64,000 nt of DNA from Pseudomonas syringae. Its GTDB lineage: Bacteria > Pseudomonadota > Gammaproteobacteria > Pseudomonadales > Pseudomonadaceae. Location of the stretch: positions 50,688 to 114,687 of the forward strand of contig NZ_LGSI01000005.1 of NCBI RefSeq assembly GCF_001698815.1. The letters run 5' to 3'. The notes beneath the pieces were generated by a model. It ran no database searches. It was not told where the DNA came from and saw only the letters and a program-made list of their open reading frames with translations. A program made the position numbers and the translations under genes. Below are positions 43,715 through 52,149 of the stretch, piece by piece (positions within the stretch are counted from its first letter, which is position 1; each line of letters opens with the position of its first letter).

Positions 43715-43748
43715 AGGTGGAGTTGTTAACAATCCCTGTTAGCCAGTC

Positions 43749-44283
43749 TGTGGATAACATGTTCGCTTATCCCCCAACCCCTTCAAATCCGCTACCTCCA
43801 GCGCACTGATCGAAATTTGACCAACCTAAACCCTTGAATTACCGAGCATCCTTCTGTGGATAAACATCCGGCACTCATCCACAGTTGCCCACAAAGTCTG
43901 TTGGCGCTTCTGTGGACAAGTTGTTCGCTAACCTCTGTACGCCTTTAAATATATGGCCTACAGGCATTTGTACAAAAAACAGTCAATCACCGTCAAATAA
44001 GCAACATCCCTGTTTGTCCACCGCTAAATACGGCCTTTTCAGCAGTTTTCCACAGATGAGACGCTAATCCAGCAAAGTTGCCCCCAAACTCTGTTGGCGC
44101 TTCTGTGGATAAGGTGTTTGCGGTCCTCTGCAGGCCTTTAGATTCGTGGCCTTTCAAGTATTGATCAAATAATAGGCAATACCTGCCCAGAAGTGACAAT
44201 CTGGATAAGTCACGGTTTTTTATTGGGTTTTTTGGCGCTTCAGGCGGGTTTCCCACAAGGGCTGTGGGCTGTTCTGTGGATAA
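43749..44283. promoter_or_regulatory. Cluster of DnaA boxes in a diverged tandem repeat
   Basis: Exact TGTGGATAA (complement of the DnaA box TTATCCACA) occurs at 43749-43757, 43855-43863, 44104-44112 and 44275-44283. One-mismatch boxes are at 43875-43883 (TCATCCACA), 43911-43919 (TGTGGACAA) and 44046-44054 (TTTTCCACA). The segment lacks genes and is AT-richer than its surroundings. It is built of diverged direct repeats: CTGTTGGCGCTTCTGTGGA occurs at about 43899 and 44092. dnaA, dnaN and rpmH are not in the window, so this is not evidently oriC. A DnaA-titrating or reactivating locus is possible. Confidence 0.7.
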
Positions 44284-44306
44284 GTTGTTGGTATCTTCAT
44301 ATAACG

Positions 44307-44395
44307 TGTGGGAGCGAGCTTGCTCGCGAAAAAACATTGCGTCGGCACATTAATTTGAGCCTCAACGCCGCCTTCGCAAGCAAGCTTGCTCCCAC
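44307..44395. repeat. REP-type inverted repeat pair (GTGGGAGCGAGCTTGCTCGC family)
   Basis: The left arm GTGGGAGCGAGCTTGCTCGC is itself palindromic; the right arm is GCAAGCAAGCTTGCTCCCAC. It lies just past the gbcA stop codon. Confidence 0.85.
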
Positions 44396-44414
44396 TGGGC
44401 CTATCAGATTTACC

Positions 44415-45713
44415 TTACTCGTGATTAACCGCCACACCCTTCAGATACGGCGCCGGTTCAGCGCCGAGGTTTTCCAGCATGCGGGCGCTGTACCAGTCGA
44501 TGAAGTTGACCACGCCGAACTCGTAGGTCTTGGAGTACGGGCCTGGCTGGTACGCGGTGGAGTTGATGCCGCGCTGGTTTTCTTCGGCCAGACGACGGTC
44601 CTGGTCGTTGGTGGCGTCCCAGACTTGCCGCAGACGCGCGACGTCGTAGTCAACGCCTTCCACGGCGTCCTTGTGCACCAGCCACTTGGTGGTGACCATG
44701 GTTTCCTGAGCGCTGATCGGCCACACGGTAAACACGATGACGTGGTCGCCCATGCAGTGGTTCCAGGCGTGCGGCAGGTGCAGGATGCGCATCGAACCCA
44801 GATCCGGGTTCTTGATCCGGCCCATGAGTTTCTTGCTGCCTTGCTTGCCATCCATGGTCATGGACACGGTGCCTTTGAGCAGAGGCATGCGCACGATACG
44901 GTTACGCAGGCCGAAGCTGGCATGAGCATAAGGAATCTGTTCGGCATCCCAGGCAGCGGCCGACTCGGCGACGTGGTCCTTGAACGACTGCGTGGCGCGC
45001 GGATCGGTGACGTCATCCCATTCCAGCAGCGTGTTCAGCAATTCCGGGTGCGACGCGTTGCAGTGGTAGCACTCGCGGTTGTTTTCCAGCACCAGCTTCC
45101 AGTTGGCCTTTTCCATCAAAGTGGTTTGCACCGCCACCTTGGTGTTTTCCATGTCGTAGGGTTCCATATAGTGCTTGAGCGTCTGCAGGAACTCGTCGAT
45201 GGCCGGTGGATTTGCTGCCAGGCTGATGAAGATGTAGCCGCCTGCGGTCTTGACATTGATCGGCTTGAGACCGAAGTTTTTCATGTCGAAATCGTCGCCC
45301 ATCTCGCTGCCGGCGTACAACAGACGGCCGTCCAGTTCGTAGGTCCACTGGTGATACGGGCACACCAGCTTGGCGACCTTGCCTTTCTCGCCGGTACACA
45401 GCCGCGAGCCGCGATGGCGGCAGACGTTGTGGAACGCATTCACCACACCATCGGGGCCGCGCACGATCAGCACCGGGTTCTTGCCGATCTGCAGCGTCAG
45501 GTAGTTGCCCTTGGCCGGGATCTCGCAGGTCATGCCTGCAATCAGCCATTCCTTGTGAAAGATTTCCTGCATGTCGATTTCATGCAGCCGCTCATCACTG
45601 TAGAAAGGCTGCGGCAGCGAATACGTGCGCTCGCGATTCTGCAGCATCTCGGCGGTGGCCTTACGTGCGGGTTCCAGCGGATCGCCCAAGCTCAAGGTTG
45701 CGGTGACGTCCAT
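44415..45713 (-). CDS. gbcA: Glycine betaine demethylating oxygenase, Rieske subunit
   Basis: A 432-residue ring-hydroxylating-type oxygenase that converts glycine betaine to dimethylglycine and formaldehyde. The Rieske [2Fe-2S] ligands are Cys98/His100 (NVCRHRGS) and Cys118/His121 (VCPYHQWTY). Mononuclear iron ligands include His217 and His222 in NNRECYHCNASHPEL. The ATG at 45711-45713 has GAGG nine bases upstream and is preferred over ATG 45728. It is divergent from gbcB, its reductase partner, as in P. aeruginosa PA5410/PA5411. Expected to be induced by betaine through GbdR, whose gene is not in the window. Confidence 0.95.
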   Translation of the reverse strand: MDVTATLSLGDPLEPARKATAEMLQNRERTYSLPQPFYSDERLHEIDMQEIFHKEWLIAGMTCEIPAKGNYLTLQIGKNPVLIVRGPDGVVNAFHNVCRHRGSRLCTGEKGKVAKLVCPYHQWTYELDGRLLYAGSEMGDDFDMKNFGLKPINVKTAGGYIFISLAANPPAIDEFLQTLKHYMEPYDMENTKVAVQTTLMEKANWKLVLENNRECYHCNASHPELLNTLLEWDDVTDPRATQSFKDHVAESAAAWDAEQIPYAHASFGLRNRIVRMPLLKGTVSMTMDGKQGSKKLMGRIKNPDLGSMRILHLPHAWNHCMGDHVIVFTVWPISAQETMVTTKWLVHKDAVEGVDYDVARLRQVWDATNDQDRRLAEENQRGINSTAYQPGPYSKTYEFGVVNFIDWYSARMLENLGAEPAPYLKGVAVNHE

Positions 45714-46043
45714 CGTTGAAGTCCTCATGACCGTGTCTTCTAACGGTCGGCGAATGTGGCTGATACGGTTCTTTGCAACGGTTTGCACGCAAGGCGACGA
45801 TTGTTTTATCGCTCATGCTCAAGAATAGTTTTTTCGGTAACTATTGAGTGGCGAGTGTGGAGTTCGGCGCAGACTCGGCCTTATCCATGGGCGACATGGC
45901 CGAATCCGTTCCCGACGCGCGAACCCCGGTAGCGTGGGGCTGGTCGCGATAAGTACGCCGATGTCGCTGATAGGTAAGTGGGCTGTCTGCGCCTTACGCA
46001 GAATTCGCATCATGAGGCCGACAGTCGGCCGTGGAGATTCAGC
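45714..46043. other. gbcA-gbcB divergent control region
   Basis: 330 bases between the divergent oxygenase and reductase genes. In other pseudomonads GbdR acts here. I cannot fix its site. One clear dyad, AATAGTT-N8-AACTATT, is listed separately. Confidence 0.5.
45824..45845. promoter_or_regulatory. Perfect dyad in the gbcA-gbcB control region
   Basis: AATAGTT-TTTTCGGT-AACTATT: seven-base perfect arms, 111 bases upstream of the gbcA start and 199 upstream of gbcB. Possible regulator site or transcript hairpin. Confidence 0.35.
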
Positions 46044-47144
46044 ATGTCCCAAAGCTTCCTCAGCCCGGTAAATACCCAGACATGGGCCAACGGCCGTCAC
46101 CTGGTTCGCGTCGTCAAAGTGATTCAGGAAACCTGGGACGTGCGCACTTTCTGCTTCATGGCCGACCAGCCGATCCTGTTCTTCTTCAAGCCCGGCCAGT
46201 TCGTGACCCTGGAGCTGGAAATCGACGGCGTGCCGGTGATGCGTTCGTACACCATTTCCAGTTCGCCCTCGGTGCCTTACAGCTTCTCGATCACCATCAA
46301 GCGCGTGCCCGGCGGCAAGGTTTCCAACTGGTTGCACGACACGCTGCATGAAGGCCAGGAACTGGCCGTTCACGGGCCGGTGGGCCTGTTCAACGCCATC
46401 GACTTCCCGAACCCGAAGATTCTCTACCTCAGCGGCGGCGTCGGCATCACGCCGGTGATGTCTATGGCGCGCTGGTTCTACGACACCAACGCCAACGTCG
46501 ACATGGTGTTCGTGCACAGCGCGCGCTCGCCAAAGGACATCATTTATCACCGCGAGCTGGAACACATGGCGTCGCGGATCGACAACTTCAGCCTGCACCT
46601 GGTCTGCGAAAAACATGGCCTGGGTGAACCCTGGGCCGGTTATCGCGGCTATCTGAACCAGAAGATGCTGGAGCTGATGGCGCCGGACTTCCTCGAACGC
46701 GAAGTGTTCTGCTGCGGACCGACGCCGTACATGAACGCAGTCAAGCGTCTGCTGGAGAGCAACGGCTTCAACATGGCGCAGTACCACGAGGAATCCTTCG
46801 GCCAGACGCCGCCGGAAGCCCGCGCCGACGCCGTGGAACAAGCGGAAATCGCCGCCGACGCCCCAGAAGTCGATGCCTCGGAACTGCATCAGGTGGAATT
46901 CACCGACACCGGCAAGAGCATCCGCGTGGCACCGGGCGAAACCGTCCACGCCGCAGCCGCCAAGCTCGGTCTGATGATCCCCAAAGCCTGCGGCATGGGC
47001 ATCTGCGGCACCTGTAAGGTGATGAAGCTGAGCGGCGAAGTGGAAATGGAACACAACGGCGGCATCACCGACGAGGATGTCGAAGAAGGCTACATCCTGT
47101 CCTGCTGCAGCGTGCCCAAGGGTGATGTGCGGATCGAGTATTGA
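46044..47144 (+). CDS. gbcB: Glycine betaine demethylating oxygenase, reductase subunit
   Basis: A 366-residue electron-transfer protein that takes electrons from NAD(P)H to GbcA. Order of domains: FAD-binding (VMRSYTISSSPS, the flavin motif R-x-Y-S/T), NAD-binding (LYLSGGVGITPVMSM, FCCGPTPYMNAV), then a C-terminal plant-type [2Fe-2S] ferredoxin (ACGMGICGTCKV plus a distal Cys pair in SCCSVPKG). Start ATG follows GGAGATTCAGC. The long upstream part of the open frame is not homologous. Confidence 0.94.
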   Translation: MSQSFLSPVNTQTWANGRHLVRVVKVIQETWDVRTFCFMADQPILFFFKPGQFVTLELEIDGVPVMRSYTISSSPSVPYSFSITIKRVPGGKVSNWLHDTLHEGQELAVHGPVGLFNAIDFPNPKILYLSGGVGITPVMSMARWFYDTNANVDMVFVHSARSPKDIIYHRELEHMASRIDNFSLHLVCEKHGLGEPWAGYRGYLNQKMLELMAPDFLEREVFCCGPTPYMNAVKRLLESNGFNMAQYHEESFGQTPPEARADAVEQAEIAADAPEVDASELHQVEFTDTGKSIRVAPGETVHAAAAKLGLMIPKACGMGICGTCKVMKLSGEVEMEHNGGITDEDVEEGYILSCCSVPKGDVRIEY

Positions 47145-47165
47145 TCGCCTGAGGCGATTAATACC

Positions 47166-47255
47166 GTAGGACCGGCTTTAGCCGGGAGGGCAGCGGCTCC
47201 AACAACGCACATGCGGCGTATGGAATGGTCATCTCCCGGCTAAAGCCGGTCCTAC
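47166..47255. repeat. REP-type inverted repeat pair (GTAGGACCGGCTTTAGCC family)
   Basis: Arms GTAGGACCGGCTTTAGCCGG and CCGGCTAAAGCCGGTCCTAC with a ~50-base spacer, between the convergent gbcB and chemoreceptor genes. Confidence 0.85.
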
Positions 47256-47272
47256 GGGATTGCGGTGTATCC

Positions 47273-48898
47273 CTACAAACTAAACCGCGCAACCATGCTG
47301 TTCAGATCAATCGCCAGGCGCGTCAGCTCGCCGCTGGCCGCGCTGGTCTGGTTGGCGCCGTCTGAGGACTGGGCCGACAGGTCGCGGATGTTGACCAGGT
47401 TGCGATCCACTTCCCGTGCAACCTGTGCCTGTTCTTCCGCTGCGCTGGCGATGACCAGATTGCGTTCGTTGATTTCGACGATGGCGGTGTTAATGGTGTC
47501 CAGCGCCAGGCCTGCGCCTTTGGCGATGTTCAAGGTCGACTCGGCGCGTTCGGTGCTGTTGCGCATCGAGTTGACCGCTTGTTCGGTGCCGCCCTGAATG
47601 CTGCCGATCATCCGTTCGATTTCGCTGGTGGACTGCTGTGTGCGATGGGCAAGCGCCCGCACTTCATCGGCAACCACCGCAAACCCACGCCCGGCTTCAC
47701 CGGCCCTTGCGGCCTCGATCGCCGCGTTAAGCGCGAGCAAGTTGGTCTGATCCGCAAGACCGCGAATCACGTCCAGCACCTTGCCGATATCCCGGGATTC
47801 GTTGGCCAGGTTGCCGATCAAATCCGCAGTGCTCTGCACGTCGCCGCTCATGCGCTCGATGGCGCTGACCGTTTCCATAACCAGATCACGACCATCGCCC
47901 GCTGAAGTGGTCGCGCTTTTCGATGCATCAGAGGTGCTGATTGCATTGCGCGCAACTTCTTCCACGGCGCTGGTCATTTCATTGACCGCAGTGGCCGCCT
48001 GCTCGATTTCGTTGTTCTGTTGCGTCAGGCCGCGCGCGCTTTCATCGGTGACGGCGTTGAGTTCTTCAGCCGCAGACGCCAGCTGCGTCGCGGAGCCGGA
48101 AATATGCATCAATGTGTCGCGCAATTTTTCCTGCATTTTCTGCATCGCCGCCAACAAGCGACCGGCTTCGTCCGTACCGTCGACTTTGATCGGGCGAGTC
48201 AGATTGCCTTCAGCGATAGTTTCCGCAGCTTCAAGCGCAGCAGCGATTGGCTGAGTAATGCTCTTGGTCAGCAGCCAGGCGAACAGGATGGTCAGAATCG
48301 TGGCGACGATCAGCAGAGCGACGACCAGATTGAATGCCGAGGAGTATTCGTCGGCGGCAGCCTTGTTGGTGACACTCAATTGTTTGCTGTTGAGGTCGGA
48401 CAGTTTGCCCAGGACCACATTCATCTTGTCCGAGTTGGCGGCGGATTCGCCATTGAGCAGCCTGGCCATCTCCTCGACATTGCCCGCACGGCTAAAGCCA
48501 ATGATGCGTGCTTCAATCTGGCGGGACTCGCCCAGCAGCTGAACAAACTCGGTGTAGGCTGCCCGCTCTTCAGGGGACGAGATCAATTTTTCATAGACCA
48601 CCTGGGCATCGCTAATCTGCTTGTTGCGCGTGGCAAACAGGTCGATGGTCTTTTCCTGAACATCCGCCTCGCGATTGGTGAGCAGACGATAGGACAGAAC
48701 CCGCATGCGGATACCCGTCACAGTGAGTCCGTTCAGGCTCTGGATGCTAGGGACGCTGTCTTGCGCGACCTGATCCCCAGCGTCACGAATCTTGCTCATT
48801 TGCGTCAGCGCGAAGATACCGAGGATCAACATCAGCGCACCGATAAAGGCGAACCCGAGGAATGCCCGTGAGGCTATGTTCATGTTACGTAAGGACAT
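47273..48898 (-). CDS. Methyl-accepting chemotaxis protein
   Basis: A 541-residue membrane receptor. TM1 is at ~10-32 and TM2 at ~192-215. Between them is a ~160-residue helical periplasmic domain of the four-helix-bundle type (about right for 4HB_MCP). A HAMP domain follows ([20 protein letters not shown]), then the signalling domain with the hairpin tip [32 protein letters not shown] (written here only as its landmarks [15 protein letters not shown] and [12 protein letters not shown]). No C-terminal CheR pentapeptide is present. Ligand unknown; it lies beside betaine-degradation genes, which hints at a related attractant but does not show it. Confidence 0.94.
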   Translation of the reverse strand: MSLRNMNIASRAFLGFAFIGALMLILGIFALTQMSKIRDAGDQVAQDSVPSIQSLNGLTVTGIRMRVLSYRLLTNREADVQEKTIDLFATRNKQISDAQVVYEKLISSPEERAAYTEFVQLLGESRQIEARIIGFSRAGNVEEMARLLNGESAANSDKMNVVLGKLSDLNSKQLSVTNKAAADEYSSAFNLVVALLIVATILTILFAWLLTKSITQPIAAALEAAETIAEGNLTRPIKVDGTDEAGRLLAAMQKMQEKLRDTLMHISGSATQLASAAEELNAVTDESARGLTQQNNEIEQAATAVNEMTSAVEEVARNAISTSDASKSATTSAGDGRDLVMETVSAIERMSGDVQSTADLIGNLANESRDIGKVLDVIRGLADQTNLLALNAAIEAARAGEAGRGFAVVADEVRALAHRTQQSTSEIERMIGSIQGGTEQAVNSMRNSTERAESTLNIAKGAGLALDTINTAIVEINERNLVIASAAEEQAQVAREVDRNLVNIRDLSAQSSDGANQTSAASGELTRLAIDLNSMVARFSL

Positions 48899-49246
48899 AA
48901 TGTTTCCAGAAGTGGCGGCGCATTCCTTGCGAGCGAAAGAACAAATTTAGCGGATTGCCATGCCTATCGGTCGCGGCGCCAAAGACTTGAGGCGCCCGGA
49001 TAAAAGGAGCTGCGGCGTAAGGTCACAACCACGCTGGAGGAATGGCAAAAGGTGCCGGTCTGACGAGTAGCCGGAACCAGATCGCCAAACGACAGTCAAC
49101 AAGGGTCCTTATGCGTTTACCTCGTTGAGGAGGCTCGCGCGCTGAAGTACCGGTATTTAAAGGGCCGACTGTCCTGATAAAGCCTGGCATGCGCAGTGAC
49201 TTTTCTTTATCGTGTGCGCCCGTTGAAATTAGCTAGAGAATTCAAA
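48899..49246. other. Intergenic stretch without recognised features
   Basis: Divergent promoter region between the chemoreceptor and the ZapB-like gene. No repeat family member or convincing small gene seen. Confidence 0.5.
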
Positions 49247-49480
49247 ATGTTGGAAGCATCCCTGAGCCAATTGGAACAACTTGTAGGAGACCTGGTGCAA
49301 CAGAACCAGCAACTGCAAAACACGAACGCGCAGCTCAGCGCCGAACTGGCTCAAGCCAAGGATGACAACGACAGTCTGCAACTGAGCCTGATGGAGCAGG
49401 AAGAAAAGCAAGGCGCCACTGCCGCTCGTATTCAGGCGTTGGTTGACCGCGCGACCAGCGCCAGCGCCGTCAGCGCATGA
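49247..49480 (+). CDS. Small coiled-coil protein, ZapB-like partner
   Basis: A 77-residue protein that is almost one continuous coiled coil: LEASLSQLEQLVGDLVQQNQ, then QLQNTNAQLSAELAQAKDD, with a leucine/asparagine heptad pattern. This is the look of ZapB and TIGR02449-type proteins encoded just before zapA. The ATG at 49247 starts the coil; the in-frame upstream part is not protein-like. Stop overlaps the ZapA-like gene start by four bases, so the two are translationally coupled. The length and composition differ from the usual pseudomonad TIGR02449 protein beside 6S RNA. Confidence 0.8.
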   Translation: MLEASLSQLEQLVGDLVQQNQQLQNTNAQLSAELAQAKDDNDSLQLSLMEQEEKQGATAARIQALVDRATSASAVSA

Positions 49481-49779
49481 GTACTCAAGGAAACGGGGTG
49501 ACGGTCGTTTCGATTATGGGTAACGACTACTCGATCAAGGCACCGGCCGGGGAAGAACAAACCCTGTTGCAGGCAACGGCCATGCTCAAGGCTTCATTGA
49601 TCGACACCAAGCGTAAATACCCAAGCCTGATCGGCGACCGCCTGCTGGTCCTGGCCGCGCTGAACCTGTGCTCGCAGCAGGTCGAACTGAAAAAGCAGCA
49701 CCAGGTCGAGCTCGACCGCTGCCAACAGCAGATCGACGCGACGGTGGAAGTGATTTCCAAGACCATCGCGCAGAGCTGA
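49477..49779 (+). CDS. ZapA-like cell division protein (second type)
   Basis: A 100-residue protein with the ZapA layout: an N-terminal strand-rich head (VTVVSIMGNDYSIKAPAGEE, LLQATAMLKASLIDTKRKYP), conserved IGDRLLVLAALNLCSQ, and a C-terminal coiled coil. ZapA bundles FtsZ protofilaments. The common pseudomonad zapA is followed by 6S RNA and a 5-formyl-THF cyclo-ligase gene; neither is here, and the sequence differs from what I recall of that protein. This may therefore be a paralogue with its own partner upstream (49247-49480). Confidence 0.82.
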   Translation: MSTQGNGVTVVSIMGNDYSIKAPAGEEQTLLQATAMLKASLIDTKRKYPSLIGDRLLVLAALNLCSQQVELKKQHQVELDRCQQQIDATVEVISKTIAQS

Positions 49780-49789
49780 TTGACTGCCT

Positions 49790-49878
49790 GTTGGAGCGAG
49801 GCTTGCCCGCGAAGAACGATATTGCGGTATGCCTGCCACACCGCGGTGATCTGATTCGCGGGCAAGCCTCGCTCCAAC
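49790..49878. repeat. REP-type inverted repeat pair (GTTGGAGCGAGG family)
   Basis: Full-length arms as at 286-375, with the spacer reading GAAGAACGATATTGCG. It lies directly after the ZapA-like gene. Confidence 0.85.
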
Positions 49879-49914
49879 GGATTGCATTCCAATTCAGTCG
49901 GCTATAGCGACTGT

Positions 49915-50955
49915 TTACGCCCCCATCACCAACCGAATATCCGCCGCCAGTTCGCGCACGCGGTCTTCTTCGGTGTCCCACGAACACATGAAACGTGCGC
50001 CGCCGCTGCCAATGAAGGTATAGAAACGCCAGCCCTTGGCGGTCAGTGCCGCGATGGCCGGTTCCGACAATTGCAGGAACACGCCGTTGGCCTGCACCGG
50101 GAACATCAGCTCCACGCCGGGAATATCCTTGACCAGTTCAGCCAGCAACTGCGCGCAGTGGTTGGCGTGCCGTGCGTGCTTGAGCCAGGCGTCGTTTTCC
50201 AGCAAGCCGACCCAGGGCGCAGACAGGAAGCGCATTTTCGACGCCAGTTGCCCGGCCTGTTTGCAGCGATAGTCGAAATCTTCGGCCAGGTCATGGTTGA
50301 AGAACAGAATCGCCTCGCCCACCGCCATGCCGTTCTTGGTGCCGCCAAAGCACAACACGTCGATCCCGGATTTCCAGGTCAGCTCGGCTGGCGAACAATC
50401 GAGGAAAGCGCAGGCATTGGAAAAGCGCGCACCGTCCATGTGCAGGTTCAGGTTCAGCTCTTTGCAGGTGGCGCTGATCGCCTTGAGTTCTTCAGGCTGA
50501 TAGACGCTGCCGACTTCCGTGGCCTGGGTCAGCGTCACGACACGCGGTTTGGGGTAATGAATGTCCTGGCGCTTGAGGGCGACTTCGCGGATCGATTCCG
50601 GGGTCAACTTGCCGTTTTCGGTGCGCGCGGTCAGCAGCTTGGAGCCGTTGGAGAAAAACTCCGGCGCGCCACATTCGTCGGTCTCGACGTGAGCAGTTTC
50701 CGAACAGATAACGCTGTGATAGCTCTGGCACAACGATGATAGCGCCAGGGAATTGGCTGCCGTACCGTTGAAGGCGAAAAACACTTCACAGTCGGTTTCG
50801 AACAATTTGCGGAAATCATCCGAAGCGCGGGCGGTCCATTGGTCATCGCCGTATGCGCGTTGGTGGCCGTGGTTGGCCAGTTCCATGGCAGCCCATGCCT
50901 CGGGGCAGATGCCCGAATAGTTGTCACTGGCAAACTGCTGGCTTTTATCGGTCAT
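49915..50955 (-). CDS. ltaE: Low-specificity L-threonine aldolase
   Basis: A 346-residue PLP enzyme that splits L-threonine and L-allo-threonine into glycine and acetaldehyde. PLP lysine is Lys207 in FGGTKNGM. Other landmarks are FAFNGTAANSLAL, the ETAHVETDECGAPEF loop with catalytic His, and LHMDGARFSNA. ATG follows AAGGAACCGGCC. It corresponds to P. aeruginosa PA5413 in the gbcA-glyA1 block and supplies or drains glycine there. Confidence 0.93.
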   Translation of the reverse strand: MTDKSQQFASDNYSGICPEAWAAMELANHGHQRAYGDDQWTARASDDFRKLFETDCEVFFAFNGTAANSLALSSLCQSYHSVICSETAHVETDECGAPEFFSNGSKLLTARTENGKLTPESIREVALKRQDIHYPKPRVVTLTQATEVGSVYQPEELKAISATCKELNLNLHMDGARFSNACAFLDCSPAELTWKSGIDVLCFGGTKNGMAVGEAILFFNHDLAEDFDYRCKQAGQLASKMRFLSAPWVGLLENDAWLKHARHANHCAQLLAELVKDIPGVELMFPVQANGVFLQLSEPAIAALTAKGWRFYTFIGSGGARFMCSWDTEEDRVRELAADIRLVMGA

Positions 50956-51042
50956 GGCCGGTTCCTTGTCATTGATTATGGTGCGCACTGTAGCGAAGAT
51001 CGCAGCCTTTGGTCATGTGTTGTCGTGTTGCAAAGTAACCTC

Positions 51043-51130
51043 GTTGGAGCGAGGCTTGCCCGCGAACCAGTCGCTGCGGTGGCGCAGGAATACCGCGTCA
51101 ACGTTCTTCGCGGGCAAGCCTCGCTCCAAC
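51043..51130. repeat. REP-type inverted repeat pair (GTTGGAGCGAGG family)
   Basis: Full arms GTTGGAGCGAGGCTTGCCCG / CGGGCAAGCCTCGCTCCAAC. It lies between the divergent ltaE and traX-like genes, so it occupies a promoter region rather than a 3' end. Confidence 0.85.
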
Positions 51131-51165
51131 AGGCCCGGATGAAACGTTAACCAACCTGGAGCGCT

Positions 51166-51909
51166 ATGGATCTGTCGAACCCGCCTTACCTGCCCGGACG
51201 CGACAAGGCGCTGGACCTGCTCAAGTGGCTGGCGATGTTGAGCATGGTGCTCGATCACCTGCGCTACGTCGGCTGGTCGGTGAATGTTCTGTACGTGCCG
51301 GGGCGCTTCGCCTTTCCGTGGTTTTGCCTGGCGATTGCCGTCAATCTGGGGCGCAAGACCGCGCTGTTCCCCGATCCAAAAGTGCAGTGGCGCTATCTGG
51401 CCTGGCTGCTGCTGTTCGCCGGACTTTCCGAAATTCCTTATCGGCTGTTCATGCACGATGCCGACACGCTGAACGTGCTGCCGACCTTGCTGCTCGGCTT
51501 GCTGATTGCTCAAGGCTGGCGCCATCCGCTGCCGATCACCCGGGTGCTGGCGATTGCCGCGCTGCTGGTCGCGGCCGTTTTGCAGCAGCAACTGATGTTC
51601 GGCTTTTTCGGCGTGCTGCTGCCGGTGAGTTTTCTACTGGCGCTGCGCCGCCCGCTGTGGTTCGCGGCGCTGCCCGGCGCGGTCTGCCTGGCGGGCAATG
51701 CCTGGCCGCAGATGTTCGCGGGCGCGGCGTGGGGCGATCCGATTTCCATTGGGTCGATGATCGCCTGCCTGATCGCGCCGTTATTGGGTTTGGCGTTGCT
51801 GCGTCGGCGATTACCTTTTCCGGTCAAACCCATGCGTCGCTGGGCCTATGCGATTTATCCGCTGCATTTTCTGTTGTTGTTGGGGTTAAGGCAGTTGCTA
51901 CTCCTGTAG
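51166..51909 (+). CDS. TraX-like integral membrane protein
   Basis: A 247-residue protein with about seven or eight hydrophobic segments. The start GRDKALDLLKWLAMLSMVLD (then HLRYVG), with LYVPGRFAFPWFCLAIAVNL, is typical of the TraX family, named after the F-plasmid protein that N-acetylates pilin. Chromosomal members in pseudomonads have no known substrate. There are no conjugation genes here; its place between ltaE and glyA is conserved with the P. aeruginosa betaine region. TGGAGC precedes ATG. Confidence 0.87.
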   Translation: MDLSNPPYLPGRDKALDLLKWLAMLSMVLDHLRYVGWSVNVLYVPGRFAFPWFCLAIAVNLGRKTALFPDPKVQWRYLAWLLLFAGLSEIPYRLFMHDADTLNVLPTLLLGLLIAQGWRHPLPITRVLAIAALLVAAVLQQQLMFGFFGVLLPVSFLLALRRPLWFAALPGAVCLAGNAWPQMFAGAAWGDPISIGSMIACLIAPLLGLALLRRRLPFPVKPMRRWAYAIYPLHFLLLLGLRQLLLL

Positions 51910-51992
51910 GACCGGCTTCAGCCGGGAGGGCATCATCTGCATCCGCGCACAACTTGACGGCGAATGCGGCTCGCGGCTGAAGCCGCTCCTAC
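51906..51992. repeat. Mosaic REP pair
   Basis: Left arm GTAGGACCGGCTTCAGCCGG; right arm CGCGGCTGAAGCCGCTCCTAC belongs to the GTAGGAGCGGCTTCAGCC subfamily. The left arm overlaps the traX-like stop codon. Confidence 0.8.
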
Positions 51993-52149
51993 GGCGGTGT
52001 CCGGCGAAAATCCGTCGGATTTGGCTCCTGCTGCCGGATATAAATTTTGTAGACAAAACGCCATCAGCGCCTTTATCTTCCGCACAGGCCACCGCATGTG
52101 GCCAACGTCGCTCGGACGGTTCCGGGCGCTTACGTCTTCAGAGGCCTCC

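Noticed and set aside
43749..44283. Chromosomal origin oriC
   Set aside because: The DnaA boxes are suggestive, but none of the usual neighbours (rpmH, dnaA, dnaN, recF, gidA/parAB) is present and no clear AT-rich 13-mer unwinding set was seen.
49780..49914. 6S RNA gene (ssrS) after the ZapA-like gene
   Set aside because: The gap contains only a REP pair, with no 6S-like long hairpin and no room for ~180 bases.
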